64,000 nt of DNA from Malania oleifera (GCF_029873635.1 NC_080426.1:54760093-54824092); one strand, 5' to 3'. Counted from the first letter of the stretch, positions 11,416 to 24,589 are shown. Notes: generated from the sequence alone by a model not told the origin. Translations and numbers: made by a program.

Positions 11416-12620
11416 AACTGAGATCAAAGAAGTGCTAAAGGAATTTAAAGATGTAATCCTAGAGTAGCTCCCTATGGTTTTACCACCTCAACGACATATA
11501 GACCATGAAATAAAGCTTCTGCTCGGAGTAAAACCACCATCTCGCATCCCCTATCATATAGCGCCATCGGAAGTAGCTGAACTTAGAAGATAATTAAATG
11601 AAATAATAGAAGTAGGATTTATTCAACCATTAAAGCACCCTTTGGGGTACTAGTGTTATTCCAGAAGAAACAAGATGGGAGTCTGATACTATGCATGGAT
11701 TATCGGGCCCTCAACAAGGTTATTGTTCATAATAAGTACCTCATTCCATTAATTCCAAATCTCTTCAACCTACTAAGTACAGCTAATGCCTCACTAAGCT
11801 AGACTTAAAGTTGGGATACCACCAAGTGCGCATTGCAGGGGGGCTAATCAAAGACCACTTGTGTCAATCAATATGAAGCATTTGAATTCCTTCTTATGCC
11901 TTTCAGACTAACAAATGCACCTGTCACTTTTTGTACCTTAATGAATCAAGTTTTTTCAGACTACCTGGATAAATTTGTGGTCTTCTACCTTGATGACATT
12001 GTGTTGTTCAACTTGTATTTAGTAGAACACAAGGAATATCTTCAGCTAGTCGTTCAAAAACTCAAAGAAAATCAGTTGTACTTAAAAGGGGAGAAATGTG
12101 CTTTCACCCAAAGACGTATCAAATTCTTGGGACAAGAGGGGCAGACACGAAAGGATCCGGTGAAGCTACAAACCATCCATGAATGGAGACCACCTACATT
12201 CGTCATTGAACTACGATCCTTCTTAGGACTTGCCAACTGCTATAAGAAGTTCTTCAAAGGGTACTCTAGAATAATCGTGCCATTAATAGACTTATTGGAA
12301 AAGGGGGTAAAATGGGAATGGTTAGAAGATTGTCAATCAACATTTGATGAATTAAAGAAGAACATTGCATAGGATCACGTTCTAATCCTTCCTAATGAGA
12401 CAAAGCCATTTAAAGTGTAGGCAGATACATCCAACTTTGCATTAGGGGGAGTCTTTTATGACATCTGGTTGCTTTTGAAAGCCAAAAAATAAAAGGTGTT
12501 AAACACAACTATACAGCCCAAGGGAAGGAACTTCTAGTCATGGTATACAGTCTTCGAGTTTGGAGGCATTATCTTTTGGGGTCAAGTGGTTGATGCTTTA
12601 AGTAGGAAAACAGAATTTGG
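11416..12620 (+). pseudogene. Gypsy II reverse transcriptase / RNase H remnant
   Basis: The longest open part is 11896-12372, with MPFRLTNAPVTFCTLMNQVF, the catalytic YLDD box in VVFYLDDIVLF (about 11980-12010) and FTQRRIKFLG, then ELRSFLGLANCYKKFF. Upstream, DGSLILCMDYRALNK (about 11675) and PSRIPYHIAP are recognisable. RNase H follows as ADTSNFALGG at about 12422 and VVDALSRK at about 12587. Stops at 11592, 12370 and 12418 and frameshifts make it inactive. The YLDD box differs from the FIDD box of the Tekay-like elements here. Confidence 0.8.
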
Positions 12621-12639
12621 CAGCACTGATAGCCATAAG

Positions 12640-13012
12640 TCATCTATTGATTAGCAGGGTAACTTTATCCATGAAGGAACTCATCAGAAGACACTTGAGA
12701 ACAAACTAGTAGGTGCAGACATTGAAGAAACTGGTAGAAGAAGGGAAGACACGACAATTCTAGATAGAGGATGGGTTGTTAATGACGAAGGGAAGGCGAT
12801 TGTATGTACCCACATCTAGGAATTTGAGGAAGAAATTGTTAAAAGAATGAGGCCACATGTTACGGAAAAAACACTCAGGATGGCGATGAACTCAGGCAAT
12901 AATCACACAAGGGTACGATTGGTCGAATATGGATGATGATGTGGTAATTTATACAAAGACCTATTTGATTTTTCAATAAGTTAAAGTAGAAAGAAAGAAG
13001 ACCCCGGGACTG
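12640..13012 (+). pseudogene. Gypsy II integrase N-terminal fragment
   Basis: After the RNase H, a degraded linker leads to the end of the integrase zinc domain, seen as FQ-stop-VKVERKKTPGLLQ at about 12965-13015, where intact relatives have CQQVKVERKKAPGLLQ. Similarity then stops and the next bases belong to a minus-strand integrase, so the element is cut in its integrase at about 13012. Confidence 0.6.
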
Positions 13013-15340
13013 TTGCAGAAATGTGAGTTGAAACGCGGGTCTCGATCTAACACTATAGATACTAGCACCCTATGGGAACAAACTATCTCCTGGATATAGA
13101 TCTTCGCCAAACGGTTAAAGGAATAGTTGATCTTGATAGGGAGGAAATGGGTGGTCTTAGTCAACCGATCTATTATCACCCAAATAGCATTCTAGCCATG
13201 CGATGTTGACGGCAGCCCTGAGACAAAATCCATGGAAATATGATCTCACTTCCACTCTGGGATAAATAGCGGCTACAACTGACCCGCTAGCCTCTGGTGC
13301 TTAGCTTTTACCTGCTGGCACATCAAACACTGGGCTACATACTCAACAATTTCCTTCTTCATACCACTCCACCAGTAAAACTCTCGCAGATCCCTGTACA
13401 TTTTCGTACTGCCAGGATGAACCGTATACAAGGATCTATGAGCCTCATCCAAAATAGTCTTCCTGATCCTAGCATCAGCAGGAACACACAGTCTGGAACG
13501 GAACCATAAAGCCCCATCATTTGAAATGCAGAATTCATCTCCCTGGCCAGTCTGCACTTTATCCATCACCTCTGCTAATTTTGGGTCTTCCTTCTAAGCG
13601 ACTTTAATTCTTTCCTGCAGAGTAGGTTGTACCACTAGGATAGCGATACAAACTGAAGGATTACCCTAGATCAATTCAATGCCGAGTCTCTCTAGATCCA
13701 TCATGAGAGGATGCTAGATTTCCATAGCCGCCAACGCTGATTCCTCGGACTTATTGCTCAGTGTATTAGCTACCACGTTTGCTTTCCTTGGGTGGAAACT
13801 GATAGTACAATCAAAATCCTTAATCAACTCTAACCACCTTCTCTGTCTCATATTCAATTCCTCCTAGGTGAAGAAATACTTTAAACTCTTGTGGTTGGAG
13901 AAAATATCACATTGCTCGTCGTACAGGTAATGTCTCCTAATTTTCAATGCGTGTACCACTACAGCTAATTCAAGATCATGAGTAAGGTAGTTCTTTTCAT
14001 ATTATTTCAATTGTCTGGACGCATACGCCACCACCTTGCCATGCTGCAATAATACACAACCAAGTCCTTTCAAGGACGCATCACTCTAGATAGTATAACC
14101 CTCACCCCCTGACAGGATGATCAGTACTGGTGCTTTGACTAGCCTCTGTTTCAATTCCTGAAAATCTGCTCACAATTGTCGTCCCATTCGAATCTAGCAT
14201 TCTTTCTAGTCAGTCACATCAGAGGCCTTGATAAAGCTAAGAATCCCTCGACAAAACGACGGTAATATTCGGCTAACCCCAAGAAACTCCTGATCTCCTT
14301 GACATTCCTTGGTCTAGCTCAATTCACTACTGCATCAATTTTACTGGGATCCACAAAAATTTCGTCTCCTGAGATAACGTACCCTAAAAACGTAACTTTT
14401 TTTAGCCAGAAATCGTATTTGCTAAACTTTGCATACAGATTCTTTTCCCTAAGCATCTGTAATACCTGCCTCAAATGTACCTCATGCTCCTTACAGCTTC
14501 TCGAATAGACTAGTACATCATCAATAAAAACAACAAACTAACCTAAATATGGATGAAAAAACCTATTCATCAAATCCAAAAATATCGCAGGAGCATTCAT
14601 CAAATCAAATGGCATAACAAGGAACTCATAATGCCCATACCTGGTCCTAAAAGTCGTCTTCGATACATCTTCTGCTTTTACCTTTACTTGATGGTAGCCT
14701 GATTTGATGTCAATCTTAGAATATACCCGTGTACCCTGGAGCTGATCAAAAAAATCATCGATACGGGGTAGAGGATACTTGTTCTTAATTGTCACTTTAT
14801 TAATCTCCCTATAATCTATATGCACATCCTTATAAACCCGTCCTTCTTCTTTATAAACAATATCGAAGCTTCCCACGTGAATACACTAGGTCGTATGAAA
14901 CATTAATCAAGTAAATCCTGTAACTGATCTTTCAGTTCTGCCAACTCTGTCGGCGCCATTCGATACGGTGCTTTAGAGATCAGCAATGTACGTGGAATTA
15001 GATCAACGGAAAAATCTACTTCACGATCAGGTGGCAAACCTAACAATTCATTTGGAAACACATCTATAAATTCTTTCACTACTGGCGTGTTAATAAGTTT
15101 CAACTCATTCTCTCACATTTCTTTCACGAAAGCTATAAATCCATGACAACCACTCAGGAGCAGTCTCTTAGCCTGAACAGCTGAGACCATCTGAGGTAGA
15201 GACTGTACTCGTGACCCTATAAATCTGAATTATGTTCTTCCTAACGGTCTAAATATTACTTCTCTCACATGGCAGTCTATACTGGCAAAATTAGCTGCTA
15301 GCCAATCCATGCCAAAAATGATATCAATCCATTTATGTTA
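13013..15340 (-). pseudogene. Minus-strand Gypsy pol fragment (protease end to integrase)
   Basis: Read right to left this is a pol fragment of the Tekay/Del-like family. It shows the protease C-terminus (FGMDWLAANFASID, about 15335-15290), the RT linker (15103-14903), RT fingers ([20 protein letters not shown], 14815-14755) and palm with MPFDLMNAP. The catalytic FID region near 14525 is interrupted. RNase H spans about 14160-13700. The HHCC integrase domain (13569-13273, [20 protein letters not shown] and CLMCQQVKAKHQ) and the start of the DDE core (13179-13020, IDRLTKTTHFLPI and VLDRDPRF) follow. It is cut at both ends, without gag or LTRs. Several stops are present. Confidence 0.85.
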
Positions 15341-15342
15341 AA

Positions 15343-16215
15343 CGCTATATTATCATGTATTATATATTATCGAAACCCGAATGTTAGTTTAGTTCAGTTT
15401 CAGGAGCACGGTACCATAGCTATATAGATTAGATATCTATGTTCAGATTGGTGCTAACCACCCCACAAGGGGGTGGGAGATGGATAGTCGATGTGGCTTT
15501 CAGCGTAGAGTTGTAGACGTCCACCTGGTAGTCCAACCAGGGTATAGCGGGCCCATCGTACTTACAGACATTTTTGACTTCGCAGTGGTCGGCCAGCCAT
15601 TGTCGGGTCCGGCCTTCAGGCTGAACACCTCGTTATGGGGGGTAATACTTGACATCAGCTAGTTATTCAGTATTATTAGCTATACTAAACGGTTATGATT
15701 AGTATGATTTATTAAAAATATGAAGGTATACATTTATGCAGTTATTAAATGATGAATGTTTTCTGGTATGAAGAATGCACTGTATATCTATATTATCATT
15801 AAATATTCATGTTGTCACACATCTGTATTTAGTTTATTTTCCTTACTGATAAGTGTCTCACCCTCGAACATTAAATGAAACTCAGAAAAATCGGCGGAGC
15901 GTGACTGCCATTGAGATAGTAGTACTACCCCACTAGGAGGATAAGTTTTGATCTAGGGATAGTAGATGTGTGTTGTGGGTTCCTAGATATGTTTGTATGT
16001 ATGTTGTATATTTGGAGATTGTACATAAACATAGATATTTGGGAATACAGTTGACTCTGGTATTTTATATTTTATGGTTATGAGAATGTGATTTACATTT
16101 ACTGCTGCCTAGGTTTCCGCTGTATATGATAGGTGTGTCCCCGGTACCCACAGGTTCGGGTTGACCTTGTTATTAAATATGTTTATTATATAATAAATAT
16201 AACTAGGTCATTACA
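15343..16215 (+). repeat. 5' LTR fragment (3' part), plus strand
   Basis: Homologous to the second half of the Gypsy I LTR: it shares GGATAGTCGATG, ATCGTACTTACAGACA, GGGGGTAATACTTGACATCAGC and the GGTACCCACAGGTTCGGGTTGAC end block. It ends GGTCATTACA at 16215, followed by a PBS (TTGGTATCAAAGCC from 16218). The U3 part is missing; at about 15340 the sequence abuts minus-strand pol. Confidence 0.8.
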
Positions 16216-16217
16216 GT

Positions 16218-17135
16218 TTGGTATCAAAGCCTAGGATACTAGATTCTGTAGACTCTAGAATGCAACAGTAATAATACTAGAGTATAGGATAAGGGAATTT
16301 GAGGTCCGGTTTTGTAGTCTAGATGCAAGACTTCCGTGGTGGTTTGTGTGATTTTCCTGGGGTGACAATTTTAGGAAATTCATGGTAAACTATTGTCGGG
16401 TTGGGTATCTAAGTTGCCGGATTGAACCTTGAATTAAGATTAGGAGTGATGAATTAATTAGGAGAATATATTATATAAGTTGAGCGATATGTATAGTGAA
16501 GGGGTTCTAAATTAAGTTATTTATTTTTCAGGATGGACCCTGATGGCAGTAGTGCTCATGCTAGTGGGAATGAGGGTGCTGGACCCTCAGGCGCTGCGGG
16601 TGGTGATTCGGATGCAGTCTTATGCAGCGTGGCACAGCAAGTTATGGATGAAATTGCCAGGAGTTCAAGGGAACAGGGTGGTCTGTCGGTGGGTCACGGT
16701 AACTCGATAGAGAAATTCATAAAGATGAATCCTCCGGCTTTATCAGGGGGAACAGATCATGTAGTCGCTTAAAATAAGGTGCAGGAGATAGAGAAAATAT
16801 TTGCAGTATTGCAGTGTTCAGAGGAGCAGAGGGTGCTATTTGCTACCTATAGATTGATTGGAGAGGCCGAGAGATGGTGGACGACAATGAACTTTTAGAG
16901 CAGCAGAGAACAGTACCTGTGGAGATGACATGGGAGTGGTTTAAGGAGACATTCTTCTACAGGTATTTTCCAACCTCGTCCGGGGAAGTTAAGATAAAGG
17001 AGTTCTTGAATCTGAAGCAAGGACAGCAGACCGTACAGCAGTACGCGGCGAGGTTCATCGAATTATCTCACTTCACCCCGTATATTATACCAAATGAAGC
17101 AAAGAAGGTACAGCAGTTTGAGAGAGATCTAAGGA
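16218..17135 (+). pseudogene. PBS, leader and gag fragment of a Gypsy element
   Basis: The PBS at 16218-16231 is followed by a roughly 300-bp leader and a gag start ATG at 16533 ([17 protein letters not shown]). The frame stops at 16770-16772 and resumes as VQEIEKIFAVLQCSEEQR, then 16874-17135 with MTWEWFKETFFYRYFPTS and LSHFTPYI, the same gag core as Gypsy I. Similarity ends at QQFERDLRRE, where a minus-strand LTR fragment begins. Confidence 0.85.
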
Positions 17136-17451
17136 GAGAGAAACCGTAGGGAAAGAGAGAAAGTGAGAATTTTTTATTTTTCCTGCATAAAACCTAGTTT
17201 TCGCACTATTTATAAAGCCGGATTCATCGAGGAGTCCTTGAAGAGTTTCGTCAATGAACCTTCACCCCTCATCAGCAAAATTCAGAAATGCCAAAACCCT
17301 CTTTAGTATTTTCTCGTCGACGAGACATACCCTTGTCGACGAGCCCAATTGCCGCGTCGTCGATGAACGCTTCTTCTGCACCCTCTTTTCTATTCCCATT
17401 TTTCTCTCTCTCAATTATTATTTAAATACCATTATACTTTGGGTCATTACA
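17136..17451 (-). repeat. LTR fragment, minus orientation
   Basis: On the minus strand it starts TGTAATGACCC at 17451, typical of Ty3/gypsy LTRs, and carries TATAAATAG (complement of 17206-17214). Upstream of the TATA is the palindrome CTCGTCGACGAG (17313-17324) with four related motifs. It breaks off in the R region at about 17136 against plus-strand gag. It appears to be the same family as 1-437. Confidence 0.65.
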
Positions 17452-18750
17452 ATATGTTTTGACTTTATGAGTCCAATCCTGTTTTGATAATGATAAATCA
17501 CTTGGTATTTGATATGTGCATTGAGATTGTGAACAGGAACTACATTAAGCACGCACGAAAAGATAACAAGTCATGGAAGCCATAAAGAATAAAGCATACA
17601 TATCTTGGCAAGATCCATGAAACTCAAAGAGTGCAAGAATGAAGATGCAAGCACCAAGTTCAAGAGCATCATGGGAATGGGCACTTAGAATTCATGTACG
17701 TACATTTTCATATAATTTAATTTAAGGCTCAACATATACCCTAGAATGACCTTAGGACTCATGCATCTCATGAACATCATTAGGGGACATTCAAGGACTT
17801 AAAATATTTTTAAAACCCCTAGAAAATATTTTTGTAAAAGAACCAAGAAAGAGAGGAAAGCAGTTTTTCAAAGTATAAAGAAAAAATTCAGAAAATAGGA
17901 ACTTCAGAAGACCAAACTCAACGGTTAGTCGCCTGAAGTTGCCACTTTAGAAGACTAAAGATAACCTTAGTCATCTAAATAATTTCTTCAGAAGACTGAA
18001 GATTAAGTTTAGTCGCCTAAAGAATTTATGGTGAAACACAGAACCTGGTAGAAACACCTCAAAAGATTGAACTCGAACTTCAGTCGTATGAACCTGACAC
18101 TTCAATCATTTGAACCCCAAACTTCATTCGTCTAACCCTATGTCTAGGTTGATTTTTTCGAAACTTTAAGGAACTTCAGTCATCTGGGCCCTTGACCTCA
18201 GTCATCTAAACTTGCGAGAAAGCTTAAAAATTTAATTTTTAATAAGAGAACTCGCGAGATATTTTTTGATCCAACGGTTGAAATTGATTCTAAGGATAAG
18301 ACATATATATATTGAACATCTAAACCCTAGTACGTTAGCTAAGATCAAAGAGAAGAGAAGAGAACATTGCTTTTGAAAGAGAATTAAGAAACTTGAGCAT
18401 ATAGCTATACGATTGTCTACACTCTAACTCATACATATCAAGCTTGGGCAAATCAACTCATAAAATCAAAGGAGATTCATTACACATCTTTATTTCAACT
18501 TGATATTAAGGTTTGATTAATCCATTTAGTGTTTTTAAGAGTTTCTCATATCATCATCTGTTATTGAATATCATTAGATATGATTGACATTGAGTTTTCA
18601 TATACATATAGAGAGTGTTTTTGACAAGTTCATTACTTAAGAAAGTTTTCTTTTGGCCATTGATTAAAGAGTTTTCATTCAAGTGTGTTCTTAGTTAAAG
18701 ACTTGATATTTTGGATACTTCTAAACTATTTGATTAGATATCCTTAGAAG
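17452..18750 (+). repeat. LTR-like sequence (possibly SIRE-type Copia)
   Basis: No coding domain. The opening (TGTTTTGACTTTATGAGTCC, then TTTTGATAATGATAAATCAC) resembles the start of SIRE/Maximus-type Copia LTRs. At 17900-18220 there are about eight copies of a motif like TTAGTCGCCTGAAG or CTTCAGTCGTCTGAA. A TATATATATTGAAC box is at about 18303, followed by AAACCCTAG. Classification is tentative. Confidence 0.45.
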
Positions 18751-18754
18751 TGCA

Positions 18755-18757
<3 letters not shown>

Positions 18758-18808
<51 letters not shown>

Positions 18809-18821
18809 TATATATATATAC
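18758..18821 (+). repeat. (TA)n microsatellite
   Basis: About 64 bp of TA dinucleotide with a single interruption (TAGATA). Confidence 0.95.
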
Positions 18822-18829
18822 ATTAAGTT

Positions 18830-20275
18830 GAATATTACAAAGATCATATTGAGATTAAAATCTTGAAAGAACGCGGTTCAGTCAGCTGACTAACAATTTA
18901 TTAGAATAATTTTTTGAGAGATAGAATGGTGTCAGCCGCCTGTCCAGTCAACTGACTAGTGCAAAAAGTAACCCAGTCGAGTGAGTCAGTCGACTAACTC
19001 TGCGGAGGATTTTGAATTTCAAACTTACAGGAATATTTTCAAAATTAATTCTATGAATTAATATTTTTTGAAAATTTACCTAAATGCTCCATATTAAATG
19101 AGGAAACTTTTCTTTAAAATGTCTATAAATACCTCCCTTGATCAATAAAAAATACTTTCAAGCAATATATGATTTCTATGCTAAAACTCTCCTAAAGCTC
19201 ATTCTTGCTTACACCTTTGCTAGGGGGGAAACTCTACAAAATTGTTGGATTAAAAATAAGGGTTTGGTTCTAAGTTGCATCTAAATCTTTAAGAAAGAAC
19301 CATTGGTGACTTCCAAACCTTGAGCTTCACATTTTCTATTTAGTTTTGGTTTTGAAATATGATTTGAGATTTAACTTGTGCAACTTGCTCTGTGGTTGAG
19401 AGTGTTTTTGTACGCAAATATCCATTCCTTTCTACTAGATCTTTGACGGTTCAAGGTATTGTTGGATCGTTGGACCAAGCATAGGTTGTTGTTTGGAGAG
19501 GTTTCTCTTCCTTAAAAAGAGGTGGGTTATTGTAAAGGTTTTTGTTCCACCCGAAAGGAATAAGGTATAGTAAAATCCTTAGGTGGTTGACCTAAGGTGA
19601 GGACGTAGGCTGGGGTAAGCCGAACCTCTTAAAAGTAACGGTATCACTCTCTTTCCCTTACTCTTTTTAAATTCCTGTAAAATATAAACTGCGTGGATGT
19701 TGTAATTATTTCAATAATAAAAACCACATATATTAGAAGTTAAATAAACCAAAGCCTAATTTGTTGTTGGGCTTGCGGAAACCGAAAGTGAGTACGTTGG
19801 TTAATTAATTTTTTGCGGAAACTATAAGGGAGTATGTTGATTGGTTAACAACTCAAAACCTATTAGTTGAAGGTTTATTTAAATTCTGATCTTGAAAAAG
19901 TGTTTGAATGTTATTTTAATCTTTAGTTCAAAAGCCAACTACAGGACTTGTTTTGAATGTTATTTTAATCTTTAGTTTAAAAGCCAACTACAGGACTTGC
20001 ACATTCATATACATGGTTGCTAAATATTGCAAAAGCTATTATTAATTTCGTGTATGGTGTTTGTTTGGATTGAATAGTTAATCAATTGATTGTGTTTGTT
20101 GTGGTTGTAGATTGAATAGAAGAAGTTACTGCTTGTGTGGATTTCCTAATCAACAAGAATAAAAGAAGTCTTTAAAGGATTGTAAAAAGTCAACAACTCT
20201 TAAAAAGACTCTAAAGAATTTTAAATAACCTGATTCACTCCCCCCCCCCCCCTCTTAGGACTACACCTTAGGTTT
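18830..20275 (+). repeat. Second LTR-like sequence
   Basis: Dyad motifs (CAGTCAGCTGACTAAC, CAGTCAACTGACTAG, CAGTCGACTAACTC) at 18880-19005 lie upstream of a TATA box (TCTATAAATACCTCCC, about 19122). An ATTCACTC + poly-C (20239-20252) + TCTTAGGACTACACCTTA block near the end is of a kind common at the 3' end of Copia LTRs. A 65-bp duplication (TTGAATGTTATTTTAATCTT..) occurs at about 19905-20000. No PBS or coding sequence is evident afterwards. Confidence 0.45.
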
Positions 20276-23200
20276 CATCATTTTTGTTATATAGATTGTA
20301 TTAAAATAACATAATGAAGATTGTAGATAGCTAATTATACATCAAAAGTACTCTAGCAACACTTTTGGGGAAGAATGTTCTCCAAAGGATCAATTTAGTT
20401 TGTGTCTCACTCAAATATGAACTTTATTTAGTTGCCTATATAATGGACCAATCTTCAATAGTTTGGATAAAAATGACTCATTCTCCTACATAAATGGCCC
20501 TATTTTTCAATGATGCACTCTAAGCGTTTTACTCTCTACCATAAAATACAGCAACCAGAAAACAATTCAAAGATATTTTTGCAATATTTGTATTGATTAC
20601 TAAAATCATTGCCCTATTTTTCAATGTTGCTAATTTGGATTGAAGAGAAAAAAAGTTTAAAAGGTTTAATAGCAACTAGTGACCTTGTTATGATTATGAC
20701 TAGAAGTCAATAAATCTCATAAATGGTGGTTAAATCGTAATATGTTGTAAAAGATTCAAGAAATAACCCGTCAAATTTTTTAACGCATTATAGAAACGAA
20801 GTCCCCATCCCCTAAATACACCTATTGAGCACCAAAATGTATACAAAAAAAAAAGTGTATTTTCTTGTAGTGCTATCTCGAGTTGGTGAACTAATAATAG
20901 ATAATATCATTTTGAAACAACTAATACAAATGCACATACTTTGTTGTCCTCCTTTTAGATTGTAATTCTCTATGCAACCTTGTTCTTTTGGATTTTCAAT
21001 TCAATTATTCATAATCGTACATTGTGACCAAAATTGAGTATATGTTATTGCTTACAAGATATTCTACAGTTCAAGATTACATTTTTGCCCATGTCTTCAT
21101 TCCCAAACATGATCACCAAATTTAATTTATTGAAGTATAGAAATCATGAAACAAAAAGTTGAGTAAAAATTTAACACAATATATGCAAATATATGTGGTT
21201 TAGCTATAAAGTTTACATCCATGGGAGAGAGCTTATTATTCCACTATTGTAAATAATAATACAACAGAAAGATTATCATGTAGTCTGAGAAGTATTACAA
21301 ATGAAATGCATATATTAAAATAGTCAATACATATATAAACAAGGAGCATAACAATAAAGAATAAATATACAGAATCAGCATCAATCCAAAGGCCTGACTC
21401 TAACATGACCTATAGTCCTCCTTGGACACAACGTGCAGCTATGACCTTCTTCTTGATAGAGAGTACACCTCATCTTCTTCAAGACTTAATCTCTTGTAAG
21501 GAAGGTATTTTGTTACTAATAAAATTAGTCCTTTATCGTTATTTTATTTCTATGTTTGTTCTTGTTTATAATTTCATGTTTTTATGGGAAACACTTTAAT
21601 ATTATATTTGCTTAGAAGTCCTTGGACCACCACCTACCCCATAGTCTAGGACCACCCAATAACTACTCACACTTTACATGGTGGAGGTAAAGATTTAAGC
21701 TAAAATCTAGTTTACAAAACTAGGTTTTAAGTCTAACAATTTGCATAAAGTTTTAAAATTGACTTTCAGAAACTAGGTTTTCAGTAACTTTACATCGCAC
21801 GTGCATGGCATTCGAAACTAGATTTTAAAACTTGGTTTTAAAAACTAGGTTTTAGGCCATAAAACTAAGGCCCAAAACTAAGTCTTAAAACTCAGTTTCC
21901 AAAATTATGTTAATAAAAAGATAATATTTTTGGATAAAACTTCTTATCTTCCCAAGACTAGCAAACAATAAGTTTGGCCGCGTGGCCTTCATTTCATTAC
22001 GACAATGTGAGATAAAGGACAAATTATTAACATGTCACATTTAAATGAATCAAATCATTAACTTTTGGATGATTAGTGAAAATTTTTTATTCCAATAAAT
22101 GACTATCAAGTGATAGCTACTAAATTTTAAGAATTTAGTTGATTGTTTAATACAGAATGCGATAAAACAATTTAACTTAATAATTTCTTATGATAAAAGG
22201 GTCTTCTTGGCATGGTCATTCAATGTTGCAAGCGACGGTTAGTGTGTCACTTCTTAAAATTTAGGCATATACGTCAGACTAGGATGCCTAATGTACACGT
22301 TAACTTTATGTTTTGAAAAGTTTTGAATTTGAATTTGTATTAAATTTAAATAAAAAATAATATAAAATTGTATTGAAATCCGTTCAAATCCAAATCCAAT
22401 CCCAAAATCTAAAATTCATGCTCCCAAACACAGTGTAGGGTCCATTTGGATCAAAGATTTTGTTAGGGGAAAGAAAAAAAATAAGAAGAAAATTTATTTT
22501 CCCTTTACAATAAATATTACTAAAAATAAAAAATTATTCTAATATAGAAAAAAATTAAGAAAATTTCTAATATTAATGATGTGCAAAATCAAATTTTTAT
22601 TCATTGGTTTAGTATTTTTTTTTTTTTTTTTTCTCACTTCCTTCATAATTTCCTTTCCTTAACATTTTTTAAGTTCCAAATAAAACCTAGGGATCCATTA
22701 TACGATCAAGGATTTTGTTTGGGGAGAGAGAAGGGAAGAAAAATAAGAAGGAATTCATGTTTCATTATATTTTCTTTCGAAATTAAATACCATTAAAAAT
22801 AAAATTTTACTTTAAAATTAAAAAAAATAAAATGTTAATTATGTTTAAAACTAAAATTTTTACTTTTCACTTTCTTGACACGCTTTCCTTAATGACCTAC
22901 TAAGGGTTTGGCTTGCAAGTACTACTGACTTGGATGCTTGGTTTTAATTTTTCGCATAGGAAGCTAAGGCTGTGTTTAGTTATTTCTAATTTTTATTTCA
23001 CTTTTTCAAATATATTTAAAAAAATATCAGCTTACTTTTCAATTTCTTCAACACTAGTACAAAAAACTTTTTAAAAAAATGAAAGGCTTTGATGCGGTGC
23101 ACTTGTGGAAAATAGGTTTATTTTTTATTTTAAAATTTTCTAATAATTACAAAAATAAAAAAATTATTTTCTATTTTTCTAAATTTGTATAGGAAACTTG

Positions 23201-24420
23201 AAAAGCATTTTTTTTCCTATTTTCTAAACTTTTAATTTTTATATAAATTTTGAAAAATTTAAAAACGAGATAACATCTTTATAATTATTGAAATTTTAAA
23301 TAATAAAAAATAAAAATGCTTTTCATAATTAAATAAATCCTCTATTTTCTATTTTTAAATACAAGCTTTGGAAAACATGTCATTTTTATTTCATAGAAAA
23401 ATTAAAAAATGAAACTAAAAATATTTTTTTTTTCTACACAAAAAAAGGCCCTAAATCTTTCTCACCCTATCTTACCCTTTCTCTACCAATCTCCATTTTC
23501 TAGTCCCTTCTAAGTACAACTCAATAAAATAGAATTTGATGAATTCATTATTTTTTATTAGAATATTGGACCCATTCGCTCATAGGAGAAATGATTTAGC
23601 CATTTGGATTGTCAATTCTCATTATTCTTTCGGTTCGCATTAACCTTTTAGATATCTTAATAATGCTTTCTAAAAGCTAAGAGTTCATTCAATTATAGAA
23701 AATAAATTTCATTTTCTATTTTTAGACTTACAAATCATTACAAAAATGCAGTTTATTTTCCAATTTTTTCATGACATGCATTTTAAAAAAAAAAAAAACT
23801 AGAAACAAGGAAAGCTTACTTCAAAATCTGGAGTTGTTATAAAATAAGAAGCCTTATGGTAGTTATTATGCAAATTTGCATTTTGTGCCCAAAATCCAGT
23901 GAATGGAGTGAGCACCTCCTTCCTTGTTATGCCTCTAAGAAACTCCAAGACATTTTCTTTTGTTCTATTTTTAGAGAGGATGTGACCTACTAAAAATGAA
24001 TTGGGTTATAAGATTTATTTTTATTTTTTTTGCTATTTTTTGTGATGAATGCTAAAATCATCCATTAAAAATTTACTTTTGTCCATTTATCTTAGGATAA
24101 AGCAGTCCTTTACTGTAATTATTTGCTTTCATTAATTTAGTTTTGATTCAATTGTAACTTTTTTTAGTACTAGAACTAGAGATAATATTGTCATTATGCT
24201 TCAGCCAACTTATCCTATTCCATCTTAGAAAGAAAAGAACTTAAACAAAACACTTCATAGCATAACTATACATTTCTACAAGATTCGTCACAAAAACACA
24301 CCTTTTGATAAAATTAGTTTTTTATACAAATTATCCAATTCTTCTATTATGACCATTCTACTCCTAAGGATAAGCATTCATGACCTAAGAAAATGCCTAA
24401 TTCTCCCCATGTCTGCGATT
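20276..24420. other. AT-rich intergenic DNA, no gene seen
   Basis: Downstream of CENH3. No convincing coding frame, RNA gene or splice-supported exon. It contains a cluster of AAAACTAGGTTTT-like palindromic motifs at about 21690-21905 and AT-rich MITE-like repeats (separate entry). The short open frames at 21405-21599 and 22581-22796 run through low-complexity sequence and match nothing I recognise. Confidence 0.7.
22440..22890. repeat. Two adjacent copies of an AT-rich dispersed repeat
   Basis: About 22445-22600 and 22700-22870 are diverged copies of one unit: GGATCAAAGATTTTGTTAGG and CGATCAAGGATTTTGTTTGG, each followed by a purine-rich run, a stretch close to ATTACTAAAAATAAA and TTAAGAAAATTT-like sequence. 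Similar sequence is at about 60025-60180 and 62805-62990. It looks like an old MITE-type family; no TIRs or TSDs could be fixed. Confidence 0.45.
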
Positions 24421-24589
24421 CTATTTGTTTTCTAGTAACAATATTCTTTTACATTTAAAAACAAAAAAATTGGTAAGCCTCTTACAATACAAGAATGAAC
24501 ATGCTATCGAATGACAAGTGCATATTACAAATTTAGAATGGTTGCAACTGATAAAATAAGGGTTAGTCGCCAGCATGATGCACTGAGTC
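24421..24589 (-). other. CENH3 3' untranslated region (probable)
   Basis: Sequence directly after the CENH3 stop on the minus strand. No perfect AATAAA is present; AATATT-type variants occur near 24440. The 3' end is not determined. Confidence 0.5.

Noticed and set aside
1-17451. Idea that the Gypsy-rich left part is a centromeric array because CENH3 is in the window
   Set aside because: No satellite repeat was seen. The CENH3 gene need not lie near a centromere, and the chromoviruses here look Tekay/Del-like, not of the centromeric CRM type.
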